A stretch of 64,000 bases of DNA from the NCBI GenBank assembly GCA_018267615.1, contig JAFDYD010000004.1, positions 265,409 to 329,408 of the forward strand, read 5' to 3'. Shown here one piece after another: positions 34,190 to 43,242 of the stretch (positions are counted from its first letter, which is position 1; every line of letters starts with the position of its first letter). The DNA is from Bacteroidota bacterium (GTDB taxonomy: Bacteria; Bacteroidota; Bacteroidia; Chitinophagales; Chitinophagaceae). The position numbers and the translations under genes were made by a program. The notes beneath the pieces are model-generated. The model searched no databases. It was given only the letters and a program-made list of their open reading frames with translations, and was not told the DNA's origin.

Positions 34190-36229
34190 ATGAAAAAAAT
34201 ACTGTTGGGAGTATTCTCCATCATCACGATTGCAGCATTGCAGAGTTGCCAGGAGCAGCAGTTGAAGTCCACTCCGGATCGAAAATTTTTGGATGTGTCA
34301 GGAATGGATTCTTCCGTTAAACCCGGCGACAATTTTTTTCTTTATGTGAACGGTGGTTGGTTGAAGAACACACCGATCCCCGCTACTGAATCGAGGGTTG
34401 GATCTTTTCCTACGCTGTTAAATCAGACGAAGGATCATCTTCATTCCATACTCGAAGATCTCGCGAAAGGAAACCAGACGCCTGGAAGTATCGAACAAAA
34501 ACTCGGCGATTTTTATGCTTCAGGAATGGATACAGCCACGATCGATAAAAGAGGATATGATCCTGTAAAACCATATCTCCAAAAAATCGATGCAATTAAA
34601 AATCCAAAAGATATTATGCAATATGCAGCATCGCAACAGTTAGAATTGAGTTCAATTTTATTTTCGGTTGGCATTGTTCCAGATGATAAAAACAGCGCGA
34701 TCAATATTGCAGCATTTACGCAGGGTGGATTAGGACTGCCTGATCGTGATTATTATTTTAAAAATGATCCTCCCACATTGGCAGTAGTTAAAGCTTACCA
34801 GATCTACGTTCAAAAAATGTTTGAGTTTATCGGATACGATTCCGTGGCGGCAACGAAGAAAATGATGGCGGTATATAATCTTGAAAAGAAAATTGCAGAA
34901 AGCCATACGGACAAAGTGGCTCTGCGTGATCCGCAAAGTAACTATCATAAAGTTACTGTTGCTGAAATGGACAAAGAGATGCCCGCTTTCGGCTGGAAGT
35001 CAACGTTAGGAGCGATGGGAATTACAATTGATTCGATCAACGTGCAACAACCGAAATTTTTTAAGAAGTTAAATGAATTGCTGGTGTCGGTTCCTATTGA
35101 TACCTGGAAAGATTATTTACGTTTTCATACCATCGACTCTTACGGTGGCGGATTAACTACTGATTTTGTAAACACAAGATTTGATTATTATGGAAAGGCA
35201 TTGAATGGTCAACAAAAAATGAAACCAAGATGGGATAGAATGGCAACCGCAACTGATAACAACCTGGGCGAAGCTCTCGGACAGGTGTACACGAAAAGAT
35301 ATTTTACCGAAGATGCAAAAAAACGAATGCTCGAACTTGTAAATAATTTGCAAACAGCATTTGAAGCAAGAATCAGTAAGCTGGATTGGATGAGCGATGA
35401 AACCAAAACAAAAGCAAAAGAAAAACTGCATGCATTTTTAAAACAGATCGGTTATCCCGACAAGTGGAGAGATTATTCCAAAGTCACAATTGAACGCGAC
35501 AAGTATTTTGAGAACCTGGTGTCGGCCTCCAAAAATGAATATCAATTTCAGATTGGCAAACAGGGAAAACCGGTTGATAAAACAGAATGGGACATGACGC
35601 CGCCGACGATCAATGCGGGATATTATCCCACGTTCAATAGGATTGTTTTTCCTGCAGGCATTTTACAATTTCCATTCTTTGATCTCAATGCAGATGATGC
35701 GATTAATTATGGGGCCATTGGTTTGGTAATCGGACATGAAATGACACACGGCTTCGATGACCAGGGTGCACAATATGATAAGGACGGAAATTTGAAAAAC
35801 TGGTGGGGGAAAGATGACAGCGTGAAATTTGCCGCGAAAACAAAATTGGTAGTTGATCAGTATAATGGATTTGTGGTGATCGATACGCTGCATGTAAACG
35901 GAGCATTAACGGCAGGAGAAAATATTGCTGATCTCGGCGGACTCAATATTGCTTACGATGCATTCAAGATGACAAAACAGGGACAAGGAAATGAAAAGAT
36001 CGATGGGTTCACACCCGATCAAAGATTTTTCATGGCGTATGCGCAAATCTCGAAAGGCAAAAAGAAAGACGAGCTGACGAGAAGATTCATCAATATAGAT
36101 CCACATTCGCCGGAAATGTGGAGGATAAATGGTCCGCTGTCAAATTTCACTCCTTTCTATACCGCATTCAATGTGCAGCCGGGAGAGAAAATGTACAAAG
36201 AAGAAAAGGATAGAATCAAAATATGGTAA
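34190..36229 (+). CDS. M13 family zinc metallopeptidase, lipoprotein, copy 2
   Basis: The 679-aa protein is a full-length tandem paralogue of its neighbour, similar along its whole length. It has the lipobox L-Q-S-C, the zinc site G-H-E-M-T-H-G-F-D-D-Q-G, the Glu ligand in E-N-I-A-D-L-G-G and P-H-S-P-E-M-W-R. Tandem copies may have split peptide specificity. A perfect 58-bp inverted repeat begins six bases after its stop. Confidence 0.93.
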   Translation: MKKILLGVFSIITIAALQSCQEQQLKSTPDRKFLDVSGMDSSVKPGDNFFLYVNGGWLKNTPIPATESRVGSFPTLLNQTKDHLHSILEDLAKGNQTPGSIEQKLGDFYASGMDTATIDKRGYDPVKPYLQKIDAIKNPKDIMQYAASQQLELSSILFSVGIVPDDKNSAINIAAFTQGGLGLPDRDYYFKNDPPTLAVVKAYQIYVQKMFEFIGYDSVAATKKMMAVYNLEKKIAESHTDKVALRDPQSNYHKVTVAEMDKEMPAFGWKSTLGAMGITIDSINVQQPKFFKKLNELLVSVPIDTWKDYLRFHTIDSYGGGLTTDFVNTRFDYYGKALNGQQKMKPRWDRMATATDNNLGEALGQVYTKRYFTEDAKKRMLELVNNLQTAFEARISKLDWMSDETKTKAKEKLHAFLKQIGYPDKWRDYSKVTIERDKYFENLVSASKNEYQFQIGKQGKPVDKTEWDMTPPTINAGYYPTFNRIVFPAGILQFPFFDLNADDAINYGAIGLVIGHEMTHGFDDQGAQYDKDGNLKNWWGKDDSVKFAAKTKLVVDQYNGFVVIDTLHVNGALTAGENIADLGGLNIAYDAFKMTKQGQGNEKIDGFTPDQRFFMAYAQISKGKKKDELTRRFINIDPHSPEMWRINGPLSNFTPFYTAFNVQPGEKMYKEEKDRIKIW

Positions 36230-36234
36230 CAGTG

Positions 36235-36362
36235 GGTAGTGCTTCAGTTTGAAATTTCTATGTGTAACTATGTTTCTATGTGCCTATGTGGTAAATTTTT
36301 TTTCACCACATAGGCACATAGAAACATAGTTACACATAGAAATTTCAAACTGAAGCACTACC
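36235..36362. repeat. Perfect 58-bp inverted repeat between convergent genes
   Basis: The arms 36235-36292 and 36305-36362 are perfectly complementary around a 12-nt loop. Each arm consists largely of CATAG-type words (ACATAG, CTATGTG). It fills the gap between the M13 gene and the lamin-tail gene and reaches into the last codon of the latter. It probably ends transcription from both sides. Confidence 0.93.
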
Positions 36363-38076
36363 ATTTTTTTGCCAATACAACAGGACGCTTGAATCTTTTT
36401 GTATCGCCTTCGGGATTATAAACTTCTACAAACACAATGTAAATTCCAACCGATAATATTTGTTGGTTATCATTCAAACCATCCCATCGAAAATTTCCGT
36501 TCAACCCGAGGATAGCATTTTTGGCAAGATAACGGACTGGCCTACCCGCTGCATCATATACGGTGATATTTGCTACATAACCAGCGGCAGGCATATTATA
36601 ATTGATAAAACAAAAATCTTCATGTCCATCATTATCCGGTGAAAATGTTTTCGGATTAATACTCACATCACTCTTTGCCAATTCGCCTGATTTGAATTGT
36701 GAATTCTGATAAGTGGGAGTACCAAATCCAGATGTAGAAGCTGCGGAACTCCAGTTGGATTTGTTTTGTGTGGGCGCATTATAATCCAATCGTTCAAGCG
36801 CAACACCCTCTTCATTATCTATCAAAGGGAATTGCCAGTTATGATCATATTCGAGCGCGTCTATTTCAGTTCCGCTATAATTAAAGAGTACAATATTTCC
36901 GTGATCGTCTGGTAGAGAAGGAAGCGATGAAAGCTCCAGTAGATGTTCCGGACTTTTCACTATGTAGTTTTGATTTACCCATTGACTATTTTCTGATATT
37001 ACATAATATTCTCCCGGAAAAAATAAAATTGATTGAGAACTTAGTGGGACTTTATTAGTAACACTTCCCGCTGCGTTCATATTCGCTACAAGCAATTGTT
37101 TCATGTCAATTATCTTGTTGCTCCGGTTATATAATTCCACGTAATCATAACCGTTAGTTTTAGGATTAAAGAGAATTTCATTAAATACGATATCGCCGGT
37201 ATCTGCAACAAAAGGAACACCTGATTTTGCAGTATTCATCATTCCAATCATATTTCCTGCACAGTCGGTGATATTATTTACAGTCAATTGATAAATCAAA
37301 TTCGCAGATATTTTCACCGGGAATTTCAATTCGACTTCATTGAATAAAGGAGCTACCGGTGTTGCTGAAACTGGTGAACCAATATTCTGATCGAGTTGAT
37401 AATTGGTAACGACACTGGCGTTCACACTATCCATCGGTTCATCAAAAATTGCTCGTATCGTTATTGAATCGATCGTATATGTTCTCAGTAAAGAAGGCGC
37501 TGCCTGGTCGGTATTGATTGCGTCGACAGAATTTTTTGTAGCAGGGGTACCACCACGGTTATCAATACTCGCTTTCCAATTATTATAGCTGCAGGGATTT
37601 CTTGTGTCGATCATTTCAAGACTCCAGCCGCCATCACTCTTAATATCATTTTGATAAAATGACTTATTATATAACACTGCATGGATGGTGATTCCTTCTG
37701 GCGATATAAGACTTATTGTTCCATCGTCGTTAGCCAGCGATGGAAAGCCCGATATGCCAATTGTAGATCCGAAAACAGAATATAAATCTGCGGAAGCAGA
37801 TGAGCAGATCACAACAAAACTATCCGGTTGCAAAATGAAATTACTCTTGATAATTCCGATAGCGTTTTGATTACTAATTTTCCACCCTTGCATATTATAA
37901 GCGGTATTCGAAACGTTTTTTAATTCGATGAATTCAGCATTGGGCAAACCAATCGAAGGAGAAGGATCAGGAAACAGTTCATCAATCACGATATCATAGC
38001 GGGAAGCTGTTTGCGACAGAGCATTCAAACAGGTACATAAAAGCAAATAGGATATTGTCACCAGGCGGATGGCCAT
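36358..38076 (-). CDS. Secreted lamin-tail domain protein with FlgD-like C-terminus
   Basis: The 572-aa protein has a signal peptide ending A-L-S-Q, then a lamin-tail domain (F-I-E-L-K-N-V-S-N-T-A-Y) and a second related module (V-E-L-Y-N-R-S). The C-terminus has N-P-K-T-F-S-P-D-N-D-G-H-E-D, an Ig-like fold resembling gliding/T9SS-associated C-terminal regions. It is probably exported and surface bound. The role is unknown. The last codons overlap the long inverted repeat. Confidence 0.85.
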   Translation of the reverse strand: MAIRLVTISYLLLCTCLNALSQTASRYDIVIDELFPDPSPSIGLPNAEFIELKNVSNTAYNMQGWKISNQNAIGIIKSNFILQPDSFVVICSSASADLYSVFGSTIGISGFPSLANDDGTISLISPEGITIHAVLYNKSFYQNDIKSDGGWSLEMIDTRNPCSYNNWKASIDNRGGTPATKNSVDAINTDQAAPSLLRTYTIDSITIRAIFDEPMDSVNASVVTNYQLDQNIGSPVSATPVAPLFNEVELKFPVKISANLIYQLTVNNITDCAGNMIGMMNTAKSGVPFVADTGDIVFNEILFNPKTNGYDYVELYNRSNKIIDMKQLLVANMNAAGSVTNKVPLSSQSILFFPGEYYVISENSQWVNQNYIVKSPEHLLELSSLPSLPDDHGNIVLFNYSGTEIDALEYDHNWQFPLIDNEEGVALERLDYNAPTQNKSNWSSAASTSGFGTPTYQNSQFKSGELAKSDVSINPKTFSPDNDGHEDFCFINYNMPAAGYVANITVYDAAGRPVRYLAKNAILGLNGNFRWDGLNDNQQILSVGIYIVFVEVYNPEGDTKRFKRPVVLAKKW

Positions 38077-38108
38077 GCGATAAGATAAGGTTTAGGTAAA
38101 AATAAAAA

Positions 38109-38139
38109 TTTGGAACGAAATTTTTTATACCTATTTTTG
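38109..38139 (+). promoter_or_regulatory. asd leader promoter
   Basis: TTTG (38109-38112), a 19-nt spacer and TATTTTTG (38132-38139) fit the Bacteroidota promoter consensus exactly. The leader ATG follows 9 nt later, so the transcript has nearly no 5' leader. Confidence 0.8.
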
Positions 38140-38148
38140 CGGCTCGTT

Positions 38149-38214
38149 ATGAAAATGAAAAATATTTATACAAAGCAAACAAAGAAACTTTTCCTGAAGC
38201 GGGAAGCTGCATAA
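38149..38214 (+). CDS. Lys-rich leader peptide of the asd attenuator, 21 aa
   Basis: A 21-codon frame from 38149 ends TAA at 38212-38214. Six of its residues are Lys (M-K-M-K-N-I-Y-T-K-Q-T-K-K-L-F-L-K-R-E-A), with two Thr and two Met, products of the pathway that asd feeds. It lies between a strong promoter and a terminator before asd. Within its last codons GGGAAG (38201-38206) can pair with CTTCCC (38243-38248), the 5' arm of the terminator. Stalling at Lys codons would favour that pairing and let transcription continue. Confidence 0.75.
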   Translation: MKMKNIYTKQTKKLFLKREAA

Positions 38215-38236
38215 TTGTTTTGTATTTCAAGATAAT

Positions 38237-38273
38237 AAAGGCCTTCCCAAAACGGGGAGGCCTTTGATTTTTT
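38237..38273 (+). terminator. Attenuator terminator upstream of asd
   Basis: AAAGGCCTTCCC (38237-38248) and GGGGAGGCCTTT (38254-38265) pair with one wobble around a 5-nt loop, and TGATTTTTT follows. No plus-strand gene lies upstream except the leader peptide, so its only role can be premature termination before asd. Confidence 0.88.
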
Positions 38274-38296
38274 AACCTAAAAGAGAAACGTAAAAA

Positions 38297-39289
38297 ATGA
38301 AAGTCGCAGTAGTGGGATCCACAGGACTTGTTGGAACCAAAATGCTCCAGGTATTGGCGGAAAGAAATTTTCCGGTAACCGAATTAATTCCGGTGGCCTC
38401 CGAAAAATCAATAGGCAAGGAAGTTGAGTTCAAAGGAAAAAAATACAAGGTAGTTAGCGCAACAGATGCCATTGCTGCGAAACCTGCAGTTGCATTATTC
38501 TCTGCGGGTGGAAGTACCTCACTCGAATGGGCGCCGAAATTCGCAGCGGCGGGTATAACGGTGATCGATAACTCATCTGCATGGCGCATGGATCCTTCAA
38601 AAAAACTGGTAGTACCTGAAATAAATGCCGATGTTTTGACAAAGGATGATAAGATCATCGCCAATCCGAATTGCTCGACAATTCAAATGGTTGTTGCGTT
38701 GAATCCATTACATAAAAAATATACGATAACAAGAATCGTTGTGAGCACTTATCAAAGTGTAACCGGCACGGGTGTAAAGGCGGTAACACAACTGATGAAT
38801 GAACGCAAGGGTGTAGCGGGTGAAATGGCATATAAATATCCGATTGATCTGAATGTTATTCCGCAGATCGACGTGTTCCTCGAAAATGGATACACGAAGG
38901 AAGAAATGAAAATGGTGAATGAAACGAGAAAGATCATGGGTGATGATTCGATAAGAGTTACTTCCACAACAGTTCGCATACCGGTAGTCGGTGGCCATAG
39001 TGAATCTGTGAATGTTGAATTCAAAAAAGATTTCGAATTGAATGAGATAAAATCAATTTTACAAAAATCAGAAGGTGTGGTATTGGTTGACGATCCATCA
39101 ACTCAACAATATCCGATGCCAAAGGATGCGCATGAAAAAGATGACGTGTTTGTTGGAAGATTGCGCAGAGATGAAACGCAGCCAAATACTTTGAACATGT
39201 GGATCGTGAGTGATAATCTTCGTAAAGGTGCTGCTACAAATGCGGTGCAGATTGCGGAGTACCTGATGAAAAAGAAGTTGATTGGTTGA
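38297..39289 (+). CDS. asd: Aspartate-semialdehyde dehydrogenase
   Basis: The 330-aa enzyme has the NADP motif G-S-T-G-L-V-G-T and the catalytic Cys126 in N-P-N-C-S-T-I-Q-M. The substrate-binding region and the late G-G-H-S-E-S-V motif are also present. It reduces beta-aspartyl phosphate to aspartate semialdehyde, the branch to lysine/diaminopimelate, threonine and methionine. It is preceded by a leader-peptide attenuator and followed by a 41-bp inverted repeat. Confidence 0.95.
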   Translation: MKVAVVGSTGLVGTKMLQVLAERNFPVTELIPVASEKSIGKEVEFKGKKYKVVSATDAIAAKPAVALFSAGGSTSLEWAPKFAAAGITVIDNSSAWRMDPSKKLVVPEINADVLTKDDKIIANPNCSTIQMVVALNPLHKKYTITRIVVSTYQSVTGTGVKAVTQLMNERKGVAGEMAYKYPIDLNVIPQIDVFLENGYTKEEMKMVNETRKIMGDDSIRVTSTTVRIPVVGGHSESVNVEFKKDFELNEIKSILQKSEGVVLVDDPSTQQYPMPKDAHEKDDVFVGRLRRDETQPNTLNMWIVSDNLRKGAATNAVQIAEYLMKKKLIG

Positions 39290-39291
39290 GA

Positions 39292-39425
39292 AGTTTTGAA
39301 CCATGATTAAAGGATTGAAGGATTACCATGAAATTCTATTAATTGCTAAAGTGTAGGTCAACGTACGCATTGTGGTTTGTAAACTTCATGGTAATCCTTC
39401 AATCCTTTAATCATGGTTCAAAACT
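39292..39425. repeat. Perfect 41-bp inverted repeat after asd
   Basis: The arms 39292-39332 and 39385-39425 are perfectly complementary. The 52-nt loop has no obvious frame. The arms are built from GGATT words. It lies between the convergent asd and DUF2461 genes and abuts both stops. Confidence 0.92.
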
Positions 39426-39427
39426 AA

Positions 39428-40096
39428 TCAGCCAATCGCCCTATTAATAAATTCAATCAGCGGCTGCAGTGTTTCAAACGCTTCTGCAATTTGGCTCACC
39501 AGGTTTTTTGAAAGAATATCCTGGTCACTTAGTTGTTTCATCGAAATAAAACTTTTCAGTTTTATATATTCGGCAGCAGGATTATCTTTTTCAAATCCCT
39601 GCGGTACTTTTACCAGGCTTACATCGTCCTCTTTATACAGATCGCCATAAATTTTTTTATATTTTTTTGATCCGATTATTGTTTTGAATTCATCAAAACA
39701 ATAATCAATTTCCTGCCTCACCTTTTTTAATTCGGGAGGCATAGGAACCCAAAGTCCACCGCCGACAAAACTATTTCCGCCAGGCTCGCAATGAAAATAA
39801 TATCCTCCGAAAATTGATTTCTTACCACCTCTGTTGATGCTGGCGCCGAAATTTATTTTGTAAGGCGTTTTATCTTTTGAGAACCTGACATCACGGTTGA
39901 TCCTGAACATGCAATCTTTTGCCGTTAATGAAGCAATGGTCTTATCTGTTTTTGAATGACGATCGATAACGGATTGAATCAGGTTTGCATAATCCTGCTT
40001 CGCATTTTCGTATTGAGTGCGGTGACTGTCAAACCATGGTTTGTTATTATTCTTCTTTAAATCTTTTAAAAATTTAATGGTCGATTGTTGTAGCAT
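39428..40096 (-). CDS. DUF2461 family protein
   Basis: The 222-aa protein begins F-L-K-D-L-K-K-N-N-N-K-P-W-F-D-S-H-R and contains F-R-I-N-R-D-V-R-F-S-K-D-K-T-P-Y-K, the signature of DUF2461/TIGR02453. The function of the family is not known. It is soluble and monocistronic, with a terminator hairpin in the gap upstream. Confidence 0.9.
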   Translation of the reverse strand: MLQQSTIKFLKDLKKNNNKPWFDSHRTQYENAKQDYANLIQSVIDRHSKTDKTIASLTAKDCMFRINRDVRFSKDKTPYKINFGASINRGGKKSIFGGYYFHCEPGGNSFVGGGLWVPMPPELKKVRQEIDYCFDEFKTIIGSKKYKKIYGDLYKEDDVSLVKVPQGFEKDNPAAEYIKLKSFISMKQLSDQDILSKNLVSQIAEAFETLQPLIEFINRAIG

Positions 40097-40131
40097 TCAA
40101 AAAAATTTTGACGCACAATTTACGTGAAATA

Positions 40132-40161
40132 AAAAAGGAATCGTTTGAACGATTCCTTTTT
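40132..40161 (-). terminator. Terminator after the NUMOD4/HNH gene
   Basis: AAAAAGGAATCGTT and its complement pair perfectly over 14 bp around a 2-nt loop, with A/T tracts on both sides. It closes the minus-strand HNH gene at 40181. Confidence 0.85.
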
Positions 40162-40180
40162 AAAAAAATATTTTATTTTC

Positions 40181-40741
40181 TTATACCTTACTCCAGTTCT
40201 CGCCACTCTTTATGCGGTACATAGTCATTTCACTGACGCCGTATTTGTCAGCTAATTTTTTTATGGTAAGCTGACGGTTGTTGCTGGATAATGTTTTTTT
40301 GATGGATTTCACCTGTGCAGCCGTGAGTTTCAATCCGGCAGTTCTATTTGCCTGCACTCTTTTATAAGCAACTTTTGCGGGACTTTTTTGCTGGTGATCG
40401 ATCATCTCTTTAAGCGTTGCCCATTTTAGATTTTTGGACGAGTTGTCAACTTTCCTGTGATTGACATGAATAACATATTTATGTTTAGGAGTAGATTTTT
40501 TGAGAAATAATCTCGCGATCTCCCTATGAATATAAAGTGTACCGTTGTTACCGGGGCGATGCAGGTTTAATGTTTTGTAACCAGTAGTGAGGGAACCGTT
40601 TAATAATTTTCCATCAGTAGCAACATCTTTGGAATAACTGGCAACGCGACCCATAGATGATAATGCATATTTTTTGCGAAGTTGTTTCCAGCCCGGAAAC
40701 TCTAATGGTTTCCATGTTTCGCCGGGGATTTTTTTAATCAT
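40181..40741 (-). CDS. NUMOD4/HNH endonuclease-like protein with C-terminal HTH
   Basis: The 186-aa protein has an N-terminal NUMOD4-like segment (W-K-P-L...Y-A-L-S-S-M-G-R-V-A-S-Y). An HNH region follows (V-I-H-V-N-H-R-K-V-D-N-S-S-K-N-L), then a C-terminal helix-turn-helix (L-T-I-K-K-L-A-D-K-Y-G-V-S-E-M-T-M-Y). It resembles free-standing homing-type nucleases common in Bacteroidota. It is not inside an intron or inserted in a recognisable host gene. DNA cleavage activity is inferred. Confidence 0.85.
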   Translation of the reverse strand: MIKKIPGETWKPLEFPGWKQLRKKYALSSMGRVASYSKDVATDGKLLNGSLTTGYKTLNLHRPGNNGTLYIHREIARLFLKKSTPKHKYVIHVNHRKVDNSSKNLKWATLKEMIDHQQKSPAKVAYKRVQANRTAGLKLTAAQVKSIKKTLSSNNRQLTIKKLADKYGVSEMTMYRIKSGENWSKV

Positions 40742-40807
40742 TGACTTGCAATTTTCTTAAAGTTACAAAAAAGAATTTCGAATTAACGAAGTAAAAAATA
40801 AATATTC

Positions 40808-42928
40808 TTATCCGTTAATAAACTCTAGGAATTCGTTTTCAGACAAAATCTTGATAGACGGTATCTTTTTAGCCTTTTCGAGTTTGGAACCTGCATCTTC
40901 ACCAACCACAAGGTAATTCAGTTTGCTACTAACGCCTCCAAGTATTGTTCCTCCATGCTCTTCCACCTTTTCTTCCGCTTCGGTTCGCTTGAGCTTGGAT
41001 AGTGTACCTGTGAACAGAAACGTTTGTCCATCAAGGTTACCAGCAGCATTCTTTTTGGATTTTGTGGTTCTTAAATTCAATCCATTTGCTTCAAGCATTT
41101 CAAGCAGGCGAATATTGTCTTTGTCATGAAAGAACTGGTAAATGCTTCCCGCAACTTTAGGACCCACATCTTCGAGGTGTTGCAAATCTTCCAATGAAAA
41201 GTTTTTGAAATCCGGGAGATAGCTGATTGCTTTTGCCAACACTTTTGCAGTGGTTTCGCCAACATATCGAATGCCCAGTGCATATACAAGACGATGTAAA
41301 GGTTGCTTCTTAGATGCCTCAATAGCAGTTTGTAAATTATCTATACTCTTCTCTCCAAAGCCTTCGAGCTTTCTAATTTTGTCGAAGGGAAGTCCGTATA
41401 CGCCAGGTACATCTTCCAAAAATCCCAATTCAAAAAATTTACGCACGTTAGCTTCGCCAAAACTTCGTATATCCATGGCATCCTTGCTCACGAAATGAAT
41501 AATTCGTGCAATCACTTGTTCAGGACAATTTCTATTAACGCATCGCCATACGGCCTCGTCTTCGGGTTTAACAAGTTTATTACCACATATCGGGCAATGA
41601 GTAGGGAAAACAATATTTTTTTCTTTTCCATTCCGTAGTTCAATCAGTGGTTTTACAATATAAGGAATTACATCGCCCGATCGCTCTACCAATACTGTAT
41701 CACCTATTTTCAAATCTTTTTCCCGAACTACATCTTCATTGAATAAAGAGATAGACGTTACCGTTACACCGCCAATTGGTACGGGCTCGATTTTCGCAAC
41801 AGGTGTGATACTACCGGTTCTGCCTACCTGAAATTCGACTTTTAGTAATTTGCTTGTTCCTTGCCGGGCTTTAAATTTAAAAGCAATGGCCCAACGCGGA
41901 TGATGTGTTGTCATACCCATCTTATCCTGCATTGCAAAATCATTCACCTTAATAACCATACCATCAATTTCATATGGCAGGCCATCGCGCGTAGATTCAA
42001 ACTCGTTGCAATATTTAATAACCGCCTGTATTCCGTTTAATATTTTTTTTTCTTTTTGCGGACTTCTGAAGCCAAGATCCCAAAGCATTTCAAGGGAAGC
42101 GCTATGTGTTTCCGGAGGATTATTTGCACTGCTCGATTTTTTTTTCTTGCCACCTTCATCCTTCAATGTAAAATAACTCGCGTGATAAAGAAATGCTTCC
42201 AGGTTCCTGCGACTCACTTCGCGAGGATCTTTTATTCTAAGTGATCCCGAAGCTGCGTTTCTTGGATTAGCCAGCGGCGGAAGATTTTGCTCAGCGAGTT
42301 GCTCATTGTATTTTTTAAAACTGTTTTTATTCATCAACACTTCCCCGCGCAATTCAATCTGCTGAATATTGTATGATGAAAATTTTGCTGAGAGTGGAAC
42401 CGAACGAATTTGCCGGATATTTGTGGTGATATCATCTCCTTCAACGCCGTCGCCTCTAGTGGCGCCGCGCACCAATATATCATTCTCATAGATTAAAGAA
42501 ATACTGGCGCCGTCGAATTTAGGTTCCACGCAATACTCAATTTCTTTTTCGCCGGTCAGTTCTTTTGCCTTTCGGTCCCAATCGATGAGATCATCAGCAT
42601 TGTATGAATTTTCGAGAGATAGCATTGGCACCAGGTGCTGCACAGTCGGAAAATCTTTTGTAAGTCCCTTTGCTACTCTTTGTGTGGGAGAATCGGGAAT
42701 GATAAGGCCGGGATTCGCCTCTTCCAATTTTTCCAGTTGCTTATATAAACTGTCATATTCAAAATCGGATATTAACGGATCGTTCAATATATAATAACGG
42801 TGCTCGTGAAAACGAAGTGCAGATCTCAGATCGTCGATGTCTTTTACTTTAACCGTATTTGCTTTTACTTTTTCCAGCAACGCCTTCGTAGTCAGCTGAA
42901 GACTTCGGGTTTGTTCGGACGAATACAT
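40808..42928 (-). CDS. ligA: NAD-dependent DNA ligase LigA
   Basis: The 706-aa protein has the Ia domain, the adenylation lysine K137 in V-E-P-K-F-D-G-A-S, the OB fold and the four-Cys zinc finger (C-P-I-C...C-V-N-R-N-C). Helix-hairpin-helix repeats and a C-terminal BRCT domain (F-L-F-T-G-T-L-S-K-L-K-R) complete the domain order of a full-length ligase. It seals nicks during replication and repair using NAD+. It seems to be transcribed alone. Confidence 0.96.
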   Translation of the reverse strand: MYSSEQTRSLQLTTKALLEKVKANTVKVKDIDDLRSALRFHEHRYYILNDPLISDFEYDSLYKQLEKLEEANPGLIIPDSPTQRVAKGLTKDFPTVQHLVPMLSLENSYNADDLIDWDRKAKELTGEKEIEYCVEPKFDGASISLIYENDILVRGATRGDGVEGDDITTNIRQIRSVPLSAKFSSYNIQQIELRGEVLMNKNSFKKYNEQLAEQNLPPLANPRNAASGSLRIKDPREVSRRNLEAFLYHASYFTLKDEGGKKKKSSSANNPPETHSASLEMLWDLGFRSPQKEKKILNGIQAVIKYCNEFESTRDGLPYEIDGMVIKVNDFAMQDKMGMTTHHPRWAIAFKFKARQGTSKLLKVEFQVGRTGSITPVAKIEPVPIGGVTVTSISLFNEDVVREKDLKIGDTVLVERSGDVIPYIVKPLIELRNGKEKNIVFPTHCPICGNKLVKPEDEAVWRCVNRNCPEQVIARIIHFVSKDAMDIRSFGEANVRKFFELGFLEDVPGVYGLPFDKIRKLEGFGEKSIDNLQTAIEASKKQPLHRLVYALGIRYVGETTAKVLAKAISYLPDFKNFSLEDLQHLEDVGPKVAGSIYQFFHDKDNIRLLEMLEANGLNLRTTKSKKNAAGNLDGQTFLFTGTLSKLKRTEAEEKVEEHGGTILGGVSSKLNYLVVGEDAGSKLEKAKKIPSIKILSENEFLEFING

Positions 42929-43242
42929 AGTATTGATTTCGGTTTATAAAAATAAGGTAAGTCAGTAATATCCGGTATGGTAAGAACAACGCGGTATCTA
43001 GTCTCAATTAGTTTGATTGGTCGAAAAGTTGATATGTCGATTGTGTAAGTTAATAGAAAATGATTGTAAATAAAGTCCACGCTTTCAGCCGTGACAGACC
43101 AATCCACTTCTCAATCCCTCCACCAATCCACTAAAACTATTACCGCTACCAAAATCTGAGAATTCGAGCTATATTCAAAATAAATTCTGTAAATTTCTTC
43201 AATTCTACTACAGCATAAATTATTTATAAAGAAAATCATAAG
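42929..43242. other. Gene-free stretch with degenerate hairpin
   Basis: This 314-bp region separates the divergent ligA and Nudix regulator genes. AGTTTGATTGGT at 43010-43021 faces ACCAATCCACT at 43122-43132. The 11-bp word ACCAATCCACT also occurs at 43098-43108. The arms are made of GATTG words like other hairpins of the window. No RNA gene was recognised. Confidence 0.5.
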
